Below are positions 15,771 to 23,780 of a stretch of DNA of 59,479 bases, piece after piece. The position numbers were made by a program, and so were the translations under genes. The first letter of the stretch is position 1. Each line of letters opens with the position of its first letter. The notes under the pieces were generated by a model that was given only the letters and a program-made list of their open reading frames with translations, had not been told where the DNA came from and did not search any database. Source of the DNA: Lachnospiraceae bacterium (lineage in GTDB: Bacteria > Bacillota > Clostridia > Lachnospirales > Lachnospiraceae); the NCBI GenBank assembly GCA_015056795.1, contig SVFO01000010.1, positions 1 through 59,479 on the forward strand. Direction: 5' to 3'.

Positions 15771-15854
15771 CTCGGGGCTAGGTTGGGAGGGTCTTTCTAC
15801 TAGACTTGAAACCTGGAAAGACCCTCCCAACCTTCCCCTCGAATCTTTTGCATG
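15771..15854 (+). repeat. Covarying hairpin element, copy 1
   Basis: A perfect 17-bp inverted repeat (15781-15797 with 15816-15832) closes an 18-nt loop. It is flanked by CTCGGGGCTA on the left and TTCCCCTCGAATC on the right, so GGGG and CCCC extend the stem past a small bulge. The stem is GGT, a variable 7-mer TGGGAGG, then GTCTTTC. Copies at 50696-50781 and 51831-51904 keep the ends and change the 7-mer with compensation. It follows the terminator of the plus-strand gene and is not a terminator itself (no U-run). Confidence 0.75.
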
Positions 15855-15908
15855 TTTTATTTGCTAATTAAATAAGCTATATGGCGTTAGTTGGTAAGAA
15901 GTATGTTA

Positions 15909-16562
15909 TTATTGAATGGAATAAACATGAATTGATAAACTGTCGCGGTTGATTTCCTGGCCTTCTTGGAGCATGGTGTATTCGATTTGGATTTCTAAGC
16001 GTTCAGCTTCTTGTGAAATTTCTAGCTTCGTGGTGCGTATTTCCAGGCGCATGAGACCGTAGGGTGTGGGGTAATCGACCATGCAGCCGAGATCGTCTTC
16101 GGCTTGGATTCGATAGGCAAATTCCATAACACGCGCAGCTGGTTTGCCTCCTGTGACATCAAGCGCTTTATGATCAGCAGGCTTTTCGGCAGCATTGGGA
16201 AGGCTTCTGCGAAGGATCACTTCGTTTTCACTGACTTTTAATCTGCTGGAAAAGGTTGTTCCCTGCTTTCCGTCCTCCGTCAGTGTCTCCGAAAACAGGA
16301 CATAAATGTGACCATTTTTGAGATAACACCGTCCCTCGTGACAGTTCCTGATCTGTCCCTGTCCACCAGTAATCTCTATTCTAACTTCTCCTTCCAATCC
16401 ACCTGCCAATCTGTTTGCCATTCTATCTGCCATTCTATCTGCCGTTCTGTCTGCCATTCTGTCTGTATCTTCCATTCTATCTGCTATTCTGTCTGCCATT
16501 CTATCTGCCATTCTGTCTGCTATCCTATCCATGTACTTCATCCCTGCTTGCCTAAATTCCAT
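15909..16562 (-). CDS. DUF1934 (YwiB-like) protein with an N-terminal MADR repeat
   Basis: Residues about 55-217 match the DUF1934 calycin-type family (PF09148, B. subtilis YwiB): [22 protein letters not shown], then [10 protein letters not shown] and [12 protein letters not shown]. The family has a small beta-barrel and is often found near murI, argS or cell-wall genes; the function is unproven, and murI is indeed the next gene. Residues about 10-50 are unusual: they are a run of Met-Ala-Asp-Arg units encoded by a 12-bp minisatellite. No strong ribosome binding site precedes the first ATG, and an AAGGAG lies just before the conserved domain, so the true start is uncertain and the repeat may be partly untranslated. 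Confidence 0.75.
   Translation of the reverse strand: MEFRQAGMKYMDRIADRMADRMADRIADRMEDTDRMADRTADRMADRMANRLAGGLEGEVRIEITGGQGQIRNCHEGRCYLKNGHIYVLFSETLTEDGKQGTTFSSRLKVSENEVILRRSLPNAAEKPADHKALDVTGGKPAARVMEFAYRIQAEDDLGCMVDYPTPYGLMRLEIRTTKLEISQEAERLEIQIEYTMLQEGQEINRDSLSIHVYSIQ
16404..16535 (-). repeat. 12-bp coding minisatellite, about ten units
   Basis: On the minus strand the unit is ATGGCAGATAGA, encoding Met-Ala-Asp-Arg, with Ile, Thr, Glu and Leu variants. It lies at the 5' end of the DUF1934 reading frame. The 12-bp unit preserves frame, so copy-number change would not break the gene. Confidence 0.85.
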
Positions 16563-16574
16563 TTTGACTGTCTA

Positions 16575-17100
16575 GGCAAGCATCTCCACCATCTCCGCTT
16601 GCTTATCTTCCGTTTTCACATTTCAGGCAAGCACTTTCTGCACTTCTTGCTTGCCTGGATTCCACTTTCGCTTCTTGGGCAAGCATTCTCTCTCTTTTTT
16701 GCTTGCCCGAATTCCACTTTCGCATCTCAGGCAAGCATTCTCTCTCTTTTTTGCTTGCCTGGATTCCTTTTTTTGCTTTCAGGCAGTCCAGGGTGCCTTG
16801 AAACGACTGTCCCCTTTACAAATTGCCATCTCGAACAGTGCCATTATTCAAGAGTCCACTGTCCCGTTTGTAAAAAGCTTTTTCAAACAGTACTTTTTTT
16901 CAAGAGTCCACTGTCCCGTTTAGGAAATTTCAATCCAGACAGTGAATGTTGGCTGAAATTCACTGTCTGAATGGCGATAATCAAAATTAGCCAGTTGCAA
17001 AACACTGTTTATACGCCTAAATTCAAATGCGGACAGCAAATATCCAAATTATTATACTGTCTGTACGCCAAATTCGAAAACGGGACAGTTATAATAGCCA
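16575..17100. repeat. Degenerate 52-bp tandem array of about ten hairpin units
   Basis: Anchor motifs recur with a strict 52-bp step. GGCAAGC starts at 16575, 16626, 16678 and 16730, each paired with GCTTGCC about 23 nt on. TCCACT is at 16661 and 16713, with TCCTTT at 16765. ACTGT is at 16806, 16858, 16910 and 16962, then 17004 and 17056, each with an ACAGT or ACAGC partner 29 nt on. One 14-bp and one 10-bp deletion shift the register. The two halves have different arm sequences but the same period and the shared TCCACT anchor. The array fills the 720-bp gap between DUF1934 and murI; no gene is seen in 16563-17284. Confidence 0.8.
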
Positions 17101-17284
17101 CATTACCTCCACTTTACCTCCCGTGAGGGCTCCGTCCTTTCTGACGAGGCATTTACCGAGCAACAAGAGTTCGCCAAACTACGATTTGCAAAGCTACAAA
17201 CACCTCGACACCCCCGCCTTATCTACTTTTAACAGACAAGTAAAAGCTAAAAGGGATTGATGTCACTGCCTTTTCCCTGTTCCT

Positions 17285-18400
17285 TTAAAAATTCTCGATA
17301 TTAATGGTTTTTGCGCTCAAGATTCCATATTTGATAATGGAATTTGCGAAGGTCTTGAATTTCTCCGCGCCGTCGCTGACATAGAACTGGTACTTGTTCT
17401 CGCCAAGTGCTACGGGCGTCTCCTTCAAGAGTCCTTTTTCCTCTAGCATCTCGCGAAGCTCCCGCGCCGTCTCATAGGCGGGATTGACCAGCGTCACCTT
17501 ATCTCCCATGATTCTCGCCAGCGTGGAACGAATCAGCGGATAATGGGTACATCCCAAAATCAAGGTGTCGATGTCAATGTCGATCAGCTCATTTAAGTAG
17601 CGCTTCGCGATCTCATCCGTGACGGGATCCTCCCAAAGCCCCTCCTCCACGAGAGGCACAAACAGCGGGCAGGCCTTTCCGTAGATGGTCACCTCTGGAT
17701 GAATCTTTTTTATGTACTGACTATAAATTCGGCTTCCGATCGTCGCCTCCGTCGCAATAACACCGATCCTGCCATTCTTCGTTGCCTCTGCGGCTGCCTT
17801 TGCACCAGGCTTTACCACGCCGATGATCGGAATGTCGATCTCTTGCTCCAAATCCTCCAGCGCATAAGCGCTCGCCGTATTACAGGCAACCACAATGGTT
17901 TTCACCTGATGCGTCTGCAAAAAACGTACGATTTGACGCGAAAAACGAGTTACGGTTTCCTTGGACTTGCTACCGTAGGGCACCCTCGCCGTATCGCCAA
18001 AATAAACAATCTTTTCGTTTGGAATCTGCCGCATGATCTCCCGTGCTACGGTAAGTCCTCCCACACCGGAATCAAACACCCCAATGGGCGCCTGCGCAAC
18101 CAATTTCTGTTCCATGCTTTTGTCACTAACCTTTCTGCCCTTTTTCCAAAAGGCATTCCATATTTCCAACAGCTTGCTTCGAGCCTGAATTTCCCCTGGC
18201 TCCGCCTCTAAGATGGCATTTAGCAGTGCTTCCCCAGACAAGGAAAGCTCTTCCCTCACAAGCTCTCCGTCCTCTTCCGTCATAATCCAAGCCGACTTAC
18301 AAATGTCGCCATTCCAAATCAGTTCTGGAAAAAGACACCCAAAAAATGTCCACGCCGCACAAAAAACAAGTAACCATCTTACGATTCCCTTCCGCTCCAT
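17285..18400 (-). CDS. murI: Glutamate racemase with an N-terminal membrane leader
   Basis: Residues about 100-371 form a complete glutamate racemase, which supplies D-glutamate for peptidoglycan. The two catalytic cysteines are C173 in VACNTAS and C284 in LGCTHYPL, and FDSGVGG opens the domain. The first 95 residues are atypical: a hydrophobic segment (about 7-27, with FFGC resembling a lipobox) and about 65 mainly acidic-helical residues that I do not recognise. The start at 18400 has GGAGG 8 nt upstream, whereas the internal Met96 that would give a normal-length enzyme has only a poor site. MurI is normally cytoplasmic, so this would be a membrane-tethered form. It lies in the order ispE, gntR, murI. 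Confidence 0.9.
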   Translation of the reverse strand: MERKGIVRWLLVFCAAWTFFGCLFPELIWNGDICKSAWIMTEEDGELVREELSLSGEALLNAILEAEPGEIQARSKLLEIWNAFWKKGRKVSDKSMEQKLVAQAPIGVFDSGVGGLTVAREIMRQIPNEKIVYFGDTARVPYGSKSKETVTRFSRQIVRFLQTHQVKTIVVACNTASAYALEDLEQEIDIPIIGVVKPGAKAAAEATKNGRIGVIATEATIGSRIYSQYIKKIHPEVTIYGKACPLFVPLVEEGLWEDPVTDEIAKRYLNELIDIDIDTLILGCTHYPLIRSTLARIMGDKVTLVNPAYETARELREMLEEKGLLKETPVALGENKYQFYVSDGAEKFKTFANSIIKYGILSAKTINIENF

Positions 18401-18471
18401 TCCATGCCCCTCCTTGCCTTAACTAAAAGGAGTATGGCCAAAATCAGGGAAGTTCATACGTCTCTCGGAAG

Positions 18472-19167
18472 CTATTTCTTCTCCTTTTCCAAGCGAATCT
18501 GGCGAATGATTGCCTTCTTTTGATTGTCAATGTGGAGCTTTGCCGCCTCGCAAGCCGTCTCACGATCCTTTTTCACAATGCTCTCGTAGATGACGCGATG
18601 CTCCTCCACGAGCTTTTCATGCTGACTAAAATCCTTCAAATATTCAAAACGATAACGATACATCTGCTCGGACAAATTGTTTACGAGCTGAATCAGCCTC
18701 TGGTTTCCCGTAGCCAGGACAATAATGTCATGCAAGGCTACGTCCTTCTGCGCCAGGAGCTTTACGTCCTTTTCCTTCTCGCTCTTTCTGGCCTCCTCGG
18801 CAAATGCTTCGCAGGCCTCTCCAAGCTGCGCAAGGGCCTCTTCCCCAATGCGCTCGCAGGCCAGCTCCACGCATAGTGCATCCACGGCACGGCGCACCTC
18901 CAGCACGTCATTCATGCTCTTCTCCGTAATCTGTGCGACCTCAGCACCACGTCTGGGAATCATGGTGACAAGGCCCTCCAGCTCCAGCTTACGAATGGCT
19001 TCGCGGATAGGCGTACGGCTAACACCGAGCTGATCCGCCAAATGAATTTCCATCAGTCTCTCCCCTGGCTTTAATTCCCCCGTCAAAATTGCCTGACGCA
19101 GCGTGTTAAACACCACATCCCTGAGAGGTAAAAATTGATCCATTTTCAACTGAAATCTCTCTTGCAT
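18472..19167 (-). CDS. GntR family regulator, FadR/FCD subfamily
   Basis: This 231-residue protein has an N-terminal winged helix (PLRDVVFNTLRQAILTGEL, then LADQLGVSRTPIREAIRKL) and an all-helical FCD ligand domain with the metal-type pattern Asp/His, His, His (VALHDIIV, QHEKLVEEHR, KLHIDNQ). Such regulators sense carboxylic acids or sugar acids. The ATG at 19167 is preferred because GGAAGG lies about 8 nt upstream; the first in-frame ATG at 19185 has none. It lies between ispE and murI on the same strand, so it is probably co-transcribed. A palindrome over the ispE promoter (20297-20332) is a candidate site for autoregulation. Confidence 0.9.
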   Translation of the reverse strand: MQERFQLKMDQFLPLRDVVFNTLRQAILTGELKPGERLMEIHLADQLGVSRTPIREAIRKLELEGLVTMIPRRGAEVAQITEKSMNDVLEVRRAVDALCVELACERIGEEALAQLGEACEAFAEEARKSEKEKDVKLLAQKDVALHDIIVLATGNQRLIQLVNNLSEQMYRYRFEYLKDFSQHEKLVEEHRVIYESIVKKDRETACEAAKLHIDNQKKAIIRQIRLEKEKK

Positions 19168-19261
19168 CTTCTTCGCCTTCCCCATTGTAATTCTGTGACA
19201 GCATCTCTAAAACCTGCCTGCCCTAATTCCATCGTCCCTTATGTTTTCCATTGTTACTAAT

Positions 19262-19378
19262 TGTTTCTATTTCTATTGCTTTTCCTGTTTCTTTTCCTGT
19301 TGCTTTTCCTTCTTGCTTTCCTTTGTCGCTTTCCCTTGTCTCTTTCTTTTGTTGCTTTCCCTTGTCCCTTTTCCTTAT
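19262..19378. repeat. Polypurine/polypyrimidine low-complexity tract
   Basis: Between gntR and ispE the minus strand is almost pure purine with a loose 12-nt unit like GGAAAAGCAACA, repeated about eight times. It begins right after the ispE stop. No gene, promoter or terminator is evident in it. Confidence 0.7.
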
Positions 19379-19385
19379 TACATTG

Positions 19386-20243
19386 TCAAATCATATTAAC
19401 AGGTTTCGTCACAAAAAGCTGATTTGCCAGCCCAAGCGCCTTAATCTTCTCCGCGGCCGCCTGCGCCTTTGCTTCGTCCTCAAAAATGCCAAACGTGGAA
19501 GGACCGCTCCCGCTCATCAGGCTCCCTAAAGCTCCCTGCTCCAGCATCACCTGCTTGATCTCCTCCACAATCGGATATTGCTCCACCGTCACCGTCTGCA
19601 GCACGTTCCCCAAAAGCTCCGCCATGTCCCTGACATTCTTTTCCTCGATGGCCCTGCGCATGCCATCCACATCCGGATGATCCTGAATCTCATGGCTGTC
19701 CAGCTGCTCATATACATACTTTGTCGAAACATTGATCTCTGGCTTTGCCACCAATAAATAACAATCTGGCATGGGTGCAATCGGCGTCAGCACCTCACCG
19801 ATTCCCTCCGAAAGTGCCGTCCCGCCCATAATGCAATAGGGCACGTCAGCGCCAAGCTTCACGCCAAGCTCCCGAAGCTCCTCGCCAGAAAGCTGAAGGC
19901 CATACAACTGATTCATGGCCTTTAGGGTACAAGCCGCGTCCGTGCTTCCCCCCGCCATGCCTGCTGCCACGGGAATCCGCTTCTCCAGATGCACACTCAC
20001 ACCACCTGTATGAAACCGATCGCGAATCAGCGCTGCCGCTTTATAGATCAGGTTATCCTCCCCCAAGGGAAGCTCACCATCATTTGTCGTAATTCGAATC
20101 TCCCCTTCCGTTTTTTCAAACGAAAGCTCATCACAAATGCCCACGGTCTGCATGATCATGCGAACCAAATGATAGCCATTCGAAAGACGCCCGACCACGT
20201 CGAGACTTAAGTTTATCTTTGCGTATGCCTGTAATGTTATCAT
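19386..20243 (-). CDS. ispE: 4-diphosphocytidyl-2-C-methyl-D-erythritol kinase
   Basis: This 285-residue GHMP kinase catalyses the ATP-dependent step of the MEP isoprenoid pathway. The opening ITLQAYAKINLSL and the ATP-binding loop PVAAGMAGGSTDAA are diagnostic, and GSGPSTFGIF is the third GHMP motif. Length is normal. The gene starts the unit ispE, gntR, murI and is driven by a promoter (20313-20342) that carries a palindrome. The ATG lies 6-7 nt after an AGGAGA site. Confidence 0.95.
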   Translation of the reverse strand: MITLQAYAKINLSLDVVGRLSNGYHLVRMIMQTVGICDELSFEKTEGEIRITTNDGELPLGEDNLIYKAAALIRDRFHTGGVSVHLEKRIPVAAGMAGGSTDAACTLKAMNQLYGLQLSGEELRELGVKLGADVPYCIMGGTALSEGIGEVLTPIAPMPDCYLLVAKPEINVSTKYVYEQLDSHEIQDHPDVDGMRRAIEEKNVRDMAELLGNVLQTVTVEQYPIVEEIKQVMLEQGALGSLMSGSGPSTFGIFEDEAKAQAAAEKIKALGLANQLFVTKPVNMI

Positions 20244-20296
20244 GAAGGTCTCCTATTATCGCTTTATGACTTTTGTACAAAGCCATGTATTCTGTA

Positions 20297-20342
20297 TACA
20301 AGGATTGTATTTATTATAGTACAATCCTTGTATGTCCGTCAA
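20297..20342 (-). promoter_or_regulatory. ispE promoter with overlapping palindromic operator
   Basis: Minus-strand TTGACG (20337-20342), 18-nt spacer and TATAAT (20313-20318). A perfect 13-bp inverted repeat (TACAAGGATTGTA at 20297-20309, TACAATCCTTGTA at 20320-20332) brackets the -10 box, a position that would block RNA polymerase. The outer part contains TGTATACAA, which resembles operators of FCD-type GntR regulators; one is encoded two genes on. Confidence 0.7.
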
Positions 20343-20360
20343 GCTCTCCCTTGATTTCCC

Positions 20361-21917
20361 TTAGCTTCCCCTGACAATCAGTAGCTTCTGTCCCGGCTGC
20401 ACTTCCTCATTTGACAATTCATTGAAATCCATCAAACTCTGAATGGGCACATAGTACCGTTTCCCGACATCCCAAAGTCCCTCACCAGGGCGTACCAAAT
20501 AGATCGCCATGCTGGGCAAATTTGCCATCTTCTCTGGATCCAATGGCAGCTCCATAGCCTCTCCGAGGACCTCCGTCTCCTCGTCTCGTAAGACAGAGCA
20601 GGTAAAGCAAAGAATCGCCTTGACGTCCACCTCTTCTCCATCCAGCATGGTGACGCTCAGCTGCTCTAAATCTGCCTGTACCTGCTCCGTATTTTCCTCT
20701 CCCGTCATGCCTGGAATCTCCAGCACGTATTCGAAGGGTATGATTTTTCGAAGATGGCCGTATGGCTTGTCGCCCTCCCCCGTAACATACAAAATCTTCA
20801 CGCAAAGACTTCCACGAAGGGCAATCCCATTCTCCGTCGGCTCCTGCATGACTGGCCCAAGCTCTGCCTCTCCATGCACCACCTGAACCAGCTTCTCCCC
20901 GCCGTCCAGCTTGACGTGACTTGCAACCTTAGTCTTTCCCGTGACGCTTCGAAGAAGGTGACTCACGCCAACGCTCTTTTTCTCCTCCGCGATTTCCTGG
21001 TGCACGCCATAAACATCCGTCACGACGTCCAGCTTCTTTTCATCATACACGCAAATCTTGAGATCAATGGTCATCTCCAAACCGAAATCTCGCATTTCTC
21101 CGTCCATGTCAGGCCTTGGCGCCAGCTCCCACTGAGAGATGCCATACCTGACGTCCAACGCCATCCCTTCATAGCATCCTGAGCATGCAAGCTCTGCGGA
21201 TTCCTCTGTCACGGTCTCATAAATCTGAGGCGTGCCATCCTCGCCCTCATATAAAACAAAGACGCGGACCTCCCCCTGAACATAGGTCTTTTCCTCTCCC
21301 AGGCGGAAATTCATCTCTCCCAGCTCCACGCTCTTCCATAGAATCCGAGAAATATTCGGATACCCACCAGGGATAGAAAGCTCCTCCTTCACGCGGATCA
21401 CGTCCTTCTTACACATACAGATTTCCGTAAATTCCATGGGAACCTGATGAATCTGAATCCCCAGCTGCTCCGCCCCCGCAACGCCGACGGGCACCTCCTC
21501 ATCCTGTATCCCCTCCGCCACGGCCTTTAGCGTAACAACCGACTGTACGCTGAGCTTACGCGAATTGATCAGTGTCACCGTGAGATCCTCGACCTTTCCC
21601 GTCACGCAGACCTGATCCATGGGCGTCAGGCCGTCCACGCGCACCTTCTCTTCAAAGGGCAGCTTTCCCTCCATGCACTCCAGTCTGCCCCCATACTCCT
21701 GCGTGTGATAGAGTACGGAAAAGACAAGTCGCCCCTTTACGGATACGGCATCCGCAAGGGGGCGTACTTCTTCCATGATAATTTGTCCTTTTTCCATACA
21801 GATCGTGCTGACGTCGGGCTTCGTCTCAGGAAGATTGACATCCTCCTCCAGCGTCATTTGCAGTTCACCCTCATGCTTCACACCATTCCTATGGATATTT
21901 TGCTTCAATAATTCCAT
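20361..21917 (-). CDS. SipL-like SPOCS (DUF3794) and LysM sporulation protein
   Basis: This 518-residue protein has repeated DUF3794/SPOCS-type beta segments over most of its length and one C-terminal LysM domain at about residues 474-517 (YLVRPGEGLWDVGKRYYV). Length and order match SipL of Clostridioides difficile, which binds SpoIVA and ties the spore coat to the forespore; SPOCS proteins are otherwise exosporium or coat components. GGAGGTG precedes the ATG at 21917; a 32-codon extension overlaps pyrD and is rejected. It follows pyrD by 79 nt. That gap contains two GTATACATA-type direct repeats. Confidence 0.85.
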   Translation of the reverse strand: MELLKQNIHRNGVKHEGELQMTLEEDVNLPETKPDVSTICMEKGQIIMEEVRPLADAVSVKGRLVFSVLYHTQEYGGRLECMEGKLPFEEKVRVDGLTPMDQVCVTGKVEDLTVTLINSRKLSVQSVVTLKAVAEGIQDEEVPVGVAGAEQLGIQIHQVPMEFTEICMCKKDVIRVKEELSIPGGYPNISRILWKSVELGEMNFRLGEEKTYVQGEVRVFVLYEGEDGTPQIYETVTEESAELACSGCYEGMALDVRYGISQWELAPRPDMDGEMRDFGLEMTIDLKICVYDEKKLDVVTDVYGVHQEIAEEKKSVGVSHLLRSVTGKTKVASHVKLDGGEKLVQVVHGEAELGPVMQEPTENGIALRGSLCVKILYVTGEGDKPYGHLRKIIPFEYVLEIPGMTGEENTEQVQADLEQLSVTMLDGEEVDVKAILCFTCSVLRDEETEVLGEAMELPLDPEKMANLPSMAIYLVRPGEGLWDVGKRYYVPIQSLMDFNELSNEEVQPGQKLLIVRGS

Positions 21918-21948
21918 GCAACGCACCTCCAGCTCTTCCCAGATACTG

Positions 21949-21983
21949 TATGTATACGTTGCAGCAGTAAAAAATATGTATAC
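21949..21983. promoter_or_regulatory. Paired TATGTATAC motifs upstream of the SipL-like gene
   Basis: TATGTATAC occurs at 21949-21957 and 21975-21983, 26 bp apart. The same GTATAC core appears in the ispE operator region near 20294. They could be sites for the neighbouring GntR regulator or part of a sporulation sigma-factor promoter; neither is certain. Confidence 0.4.
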
Positions 21984-21996
21984 TACTTTGTTTCTT

Positions 21997-22959
21997 TTAC
22001 TGTACGGCTCCAATGAGGTCGGTCAGCTTCTCTACCTTGTACTGACGCATGTAATTCTCAATACCCTCCAGAATTTCCACCGTCGCATACGGATTCACAA
22101 AGTTCATGGCTCCGACGCTGATGGCGCTGGCTCCTGCAAGGATAAATTCGATCGCATCCTCCGCCGTCGCAATGCCGCCCATGCCGAGAATTGGAAGCTT
22201 CACCGACTGTGCCACCTGGTATACCATGCGAACGGCGATGGGCTTAATCGCAGGACCGCTCATGCCGCCTGTCTTATTCGCAATCGCAAACTTGCGTCTG
22301 TGAATGTCAATCTTCATGCCAGTAATCGTATTAATGAGAGACAGCGCATCCGCACCCGCTGCCTCCGCTGCCCTTGCCATCTCCGTGATGTCCGTCACGT
22401 TAGGGCTCAGCTTCATCATGATCGGCTGCTTTGCATGCTTTTTCAGCTCTGCCGTGATATTGTAAAGCGCATCTGCCTTCTGTCCAAAGGCGATGGCGCC
22501 CTCCTTGACGTTGGGACAGGAGACATTGATTTCCAACAGTGCAACCGCGGGCTCCTCGCCAAGTCTCTCCACCACGTCAACATAATCCTGCACGCTCTTT
22601 CCGCAGACATTTACAATAATCTTTGTCTTGTCATATTGCTTCAAGAACGGAATGTCTCGCTCCATAAAGACGTCAATGCCAGGGTTCTGCAGTCCAATGG
22701 CATTCAACATGCCACCGTAAACCTCCGTCACTCTCGGCGTCGGATTTCCAGGCCATGGAATATTTGCTACGCCCTTCGTCACGACTGCGCCCAATCGATT
22801 CAAGTCCACAAATTCTCCATATTCCATGCCAGAGCCAAAGGTTCCGGATGCCGTCATCACGGGATTTTGGAATTCCACGCCTGCAATGCTCGTCCGAAGG
22901 TCTGGCTTCCAAGCCTCGCCCGCCTTACTCTGCGTTGAAAGATTCTTATCCATACTCAT
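21997..22959 (-). CDS. pyrD: Dihydroorotate dehydrogenase B, catalytic subunit
   Basis: This 320-residue class 1B enzyme oxidises dihydroorotate to orotate in pyrimidine synthesis, passing electrons through PyrK to NAD+. The catalytic base Cys is in NVSCPN, and FMN-binding segments TASGTFG and GMGGIAT are present. The start overlaps the pyrK stop by one base (TAATG), so translation is coupled. GAGGTGGAG serves as ribosome binding site. Confidence 0.97.
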   Translation of the reverse strand: MSMDKNLSTQSKAGEAWKPDLRTSIAGVEFQNPVMTASGTFGSGMEYGEFVDLNRLGAVVTKGVANIPWPGNPTPRVTEVYGGMLNAIGLQNPGIDVFMERDIPFLKQYDKTKIIVNVCGKSVQDYVDVVERLGEEPAVALLEINVSCPNVKEGAIAFGQKADALYNITAELKKHAKQPIMMKLSPNVTDITEMARAAEAAGADALSLINTITGMKIDIHRRKFAIANKTGGMSGPAIKPIAVRMVYQVAQSVKLPILGMGGIATAEDAIEFILAGASAISVGAMNFVNPYATVEILEGIENYMRQYKVEKLTDLIGAVQ

Positions 22960-23762
22960 TAGATCTCCACCTCCCTTGCCTCAAATACAGGACCATCCGT
23001 ACAGATCCTTGCATTATGTACATGAGAGTGGTGATCCACCTCCTTCGTCTTTACGACACATCCAAGACATGCGCCAACGCCGCAGGCCATGTGCTCCTCC
23101 AGAGAAATATATGCGGGAACGCCTTGCTCCTCAGCATATTTCTTAATGGCGCGAAGCATGGGCATGGGGCCGCACGCAAAAATGACGTCCGCCTTGAGCG
23201 AATTCTCTCGAATGGCATCCATAACGTTCCCCTTGGTTCCAACGCTTCCATCCTCAGTCGCAACAAATACCTCGCCATATTGCTCTAATTCACTCTTTAG
23301 GAAGGTCTGCGCATCGCGATAGCCCATGATACTCTGAACCACGGTAGCCTCGCCGCATTCCTTTGCTTTTTGGGAAAATGTCTTAGCGAGCTGTAGCATT
23401 GGCGGGATGCCGATACCGCCGCCCATGAGAAATACCTTCTTTCCCAAGCCTTCCTCTACGGGAAAACCATTTCCGAGAACGCCGAGAAGCTGCACGGTCT
23501 CCCCTGCCTGATAGCCAGAGAATTCCTTGGTTCCCTGACCAGCAATTCTATAAACAATGCGGAGCGCCGTTCTCTCCTCATTTACCTCACAAATACTAAT
23601 GGGACGTGGCAGGAGCGTACTTTTGTCCTTGGGAAATACGCCGACAAACTGTCCTGGCTTTACGTCCTTGGCAAGCTCCGTCTCCAGCCAGAGATCAAAA
23701 ATCGCTGGCGCCAGTTCCTTCTGAGAAATCACTTTTCCGATCGTCTTTTGCTTCATGTTCAT
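22959..23762 (-). CDS. pyrK: Dihydroorotate dehydrogenase B, electron transfer subunit
   Basis: This 267-residue ferredoxin-reductase-like protein carries FAD (RPISI motif at 53-57), an NAD-binding region (GGGIGIPP, 114-121) and a 2Fe-2S cluster bound by C227, C232, C235 and C254. It forms the PyrD-PyrK heterotetramer. It is transcribed first, followed by pyrD. No pyrF or pyrE is within the window, so the rest of the pathway lies elsewhere. Confidence 0.97.
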   Translation of the reverse strand: MNMKQKTIGKVISQKELAPAIFDLWLETELAKDVKPGQFVGVFPKDKSTLLPRPISICEVNEERTALRIVYRIAGQGTKEFSGYQAGETVQLLGVLGNGFPVEEGLGKKVFLMGGGIGIPPMLQLAKTFSQKAKECGEATVVQSIMGYRDAQTFLKSELEQYGEVFVATEDGSVGTKGNVMDAIRENSLKADVIFACGPMPMLRAIKKYAEEQGVPAYISLEEHMACGVGACLGCVVKTKEVDHHSHVHNARICTDGPVFEAREVEI

Positions 23763-23780
23763 TTGATTCCCTTCTAAAAC

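Noticed and set aside
16308..16970. A plus-strand open frame of 220 codons with repeated Cys-His-Ser blocks
   Set aside because: It is the antisense reading of the MADR minisatellite and the 52-bp array; composition is repeat-driven and there is no ribosome binding site.
16575..17100. Possible CRISPR array because of regular spacing
   Set aside because: The period is constant but there is no invariant repeat with unique spacers, all positions diverge together, and no cas gene is in the window.
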